64,000 nucleotides of DNA from assembly GCF_947498345.1 (NCBI RefSeq), contig NZ_CANMJY010000006.1, positions 124,001 through 188,000 on the forward strand. The letters are read 5' to 3'. The stretch is from an uncultured Winogradskyella sp. GTDB taxonomy: Bacteria > Bacteroidota > Bacteroidia > Flavobacteriales > Flavobacteriaceae. Both the position numbers and the translations under genes were made by a program. The notes below the pieces were generated by a model. The model was not told where the DNA came from. It was given only the letters and a program-made list of their open reading frames with translations, and did no database searches. This document shows, piece by piece, positions 63,144 through 64,000 of the stretch (positions within the stretch are counted from its first letter, which is position 1; each line of letters starts with the position of its first letter).

Positions 63144-64000
63144 TTAATTAACAATCAATTTTAAGGGATTAATCTCGTACTGACTACTCACAATTTTACA
63201 GAAATATAAGCCTGTACTTAGATTATTTCTGTTAAAGGTGATGCTGTTTTTACCTGCTACAGCATTATAATTGGTATGATAGATTTGCTTACCGGTTTGG
63301 TCGTACACTACAAATTGTACAGTTTCTGTATGTTTTAGTGTAAAGCCTAGTGTGGTTTTAGAGCTCATTGGGTTAGGATACGCTCTTAGTGTTCTGGTAT
63401 CACTTTCAAACTCATATATCGATAAAGCACTATCCTGTGATAATCTTAAGTTTTCTAAGTGCATTAGTTTAGAGCTTGCTGTTCCATCTTCTGATACCAT
63501 AGTAAAGACTAGTGTTACCACATCATCTAATACAGGATCTACATCCGTAGCACTCATAAAATCTGCTAATGGTAATACAAAGTCTTGCATGTCGCTACCT
63601 AAAGCAATCGTCATTTTGTACTGGTCTTCCCAATTGGTAATGCTTGCTTTTACAAATACAATTTCTATATTCCCTGTACCTTTTACACTTAATTTTAAAG
63701 TATTGTAGTCTGTTAAATCCACTGCTTTAAATCTTGGTGTTAAGGCTCTATAAGCAGCCATATAGGTATTGGTTGTAGCTCTTAACTCTACATTACGCTC
63801 AATCGGGAAATCTGTGGCTTCAAAATCAAAGTCATTAGCAGTAACATGGTATAAACCAACTTCAGTACCCTCTTGCGAGTCATCAATGCCCCAAGGTCCA
63901 TCAGACATAAACACGTCGTCTGGTGTGGCAACACCATCACCAATTCTAAAACCGATATCAAACAACCCTCCTGTTTCTACAGTTAAATTAGTGATGTATT
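63144..64000 (-). CDS. T9SS-exported protein, C-terminal part (N-terminus off window)
   Basis: The frame stays open from the stop at 63144 to the window edge, so the visible 285 codons are only the C-terminal end; an internal TTG at 63965 should not be taken as the start. A beta-sandwich segment (RFKAVDLTDYNTLKLSVKGTGNIEIVFVKAS ... QDFVLPLADF) resembles the carbohydrate-binding-like or complex-I-intermediate-type jelly rolls seen in secreted glycan enzymes. The last ~80 residues form a type A T9SS sorting domain (LRAYPNPMSSKTTLGF, YDQTGKQIYHTNYN, LSTGLYFCKIV, PLKLIVN). The protein's main activity cannot be known from this part. Confidence 0.85.
   Translation of the reverse strand, partial: YITNLTVETGGLFDIGFRIGDGVATPDDVFMSDGPWGIDDSQEGTEVGLYHVTANDFDFEATDFPIERNVELRATTNTYMAAYRALTPRFKAVDLTDYNTLKLSVKGTGNIEIVFVKASITNWEDQYKMTIALGSDMQDFVLPLADFMSATDVDPVLDDVVTLVFTMVSEDGTASSKLMHLENLRLSQDSALSIYEFESDTRTLRAYPNPMSSKTTLGFTLKHTETVQFVVYDQTGKQIYHTNYNAVAGKNSITFNRNNLSTGLYFCKIVSSQYEINPLKLIVN

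Noticed and set aside
63144..63965. Treating the TTG at 63965 as the start of a complete gene
   Set aside because: The frame continues upstream without a stop to the window edge and no signal peptide follows the TTG, so the gene is partial.

Overview
The window looks like a chromosome segment from a marine, low-GC member of the Bacteroidota, most likely family Flavobacteriaceae. The evidence is a SusC/SusD pair, three proteins with C-terminal type IX secretion sorting domains (YPNP motifs), many short lipoprotein signal peptides, Bacteroidota-type TAnnTTTG promoter elements, and AT-rich intergenic DNA. No transposon, rRNA or CRISPR array was seen. One tRNA-Leu(UAG) lies at 38044-38125. No gene-free stretch exceeds about 260 bases.

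Layout: (1) 1-8324, minus strand: a redox/sulfur operon of selO, DUF427, a hydrolase-OsmC fusion, egtB and egtD, followed by a large calcineurin-like phosphoesterase with a kinase-like segment and an outer-membrane barrel, cut by the window edge. (2) 8512-12113: an HD domain fused to a Pycsar-effector-type membrane domain, tail to tail with a large GAF protein. (3) 12211-37937: a complete alpha-glucan (starch/maltodextrin) utilisation locus. Nine minus-strand genes encode GH97, two GH13 lipoproteins, GH31, an esterase, a SusA-like GH13, GH65 phosphorylase, beta-phosphoglucomutase and an MFS transporter. A LacI regulator follows, then plus-strand susC, susD, susE-like and a T9SS-secreted alpha-amylase. 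Polymer is cut at the surface, imported by SusCD, trimmed in the periplasm, carried inward by the MFS protein, then phosphorolysed by GH65 and isomerised to glucose-6-phosphate. (4) 38044-47096: tRNA, peptidases, a BlaI/M56 sensor operon with visible operators, DUF4407, a SnoaL-like protein, a STAS protein and two zinc-binding proteins.

(5) 47138-60946: a candidate, apparently undescribed exopolysaccharide synthesis and export system. It holds mannose-6-phosphate isomerase, a degenerate GT2, a response regulator fused to a GT2, a GT-C-like membrane protein with an NTF2-like domain, an Ig-like periplasmic protein, a membrane-anchored GH5-like hydrolase that also has an NTF2-like domain, a GT4, a flippase, a STAS protein and a TPR-plus-beta-barrel outer-membrane protein. 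Three of its minus-strand units share an upstream 21-bp-period direct repeat that resembles LytTR/AlgR-type operators, which ties the cluster together as a regulon. (6) 61036-63025: a small accessory pair, a HEPN plus PD-(D/E)XK fusion and an Mrr-like nuclease, plausibly defence genes. (7) 63144-64000: the C-terminal part of a T9SS-exported protein.

Domain names come from motif recognition by eye; no database search was run.
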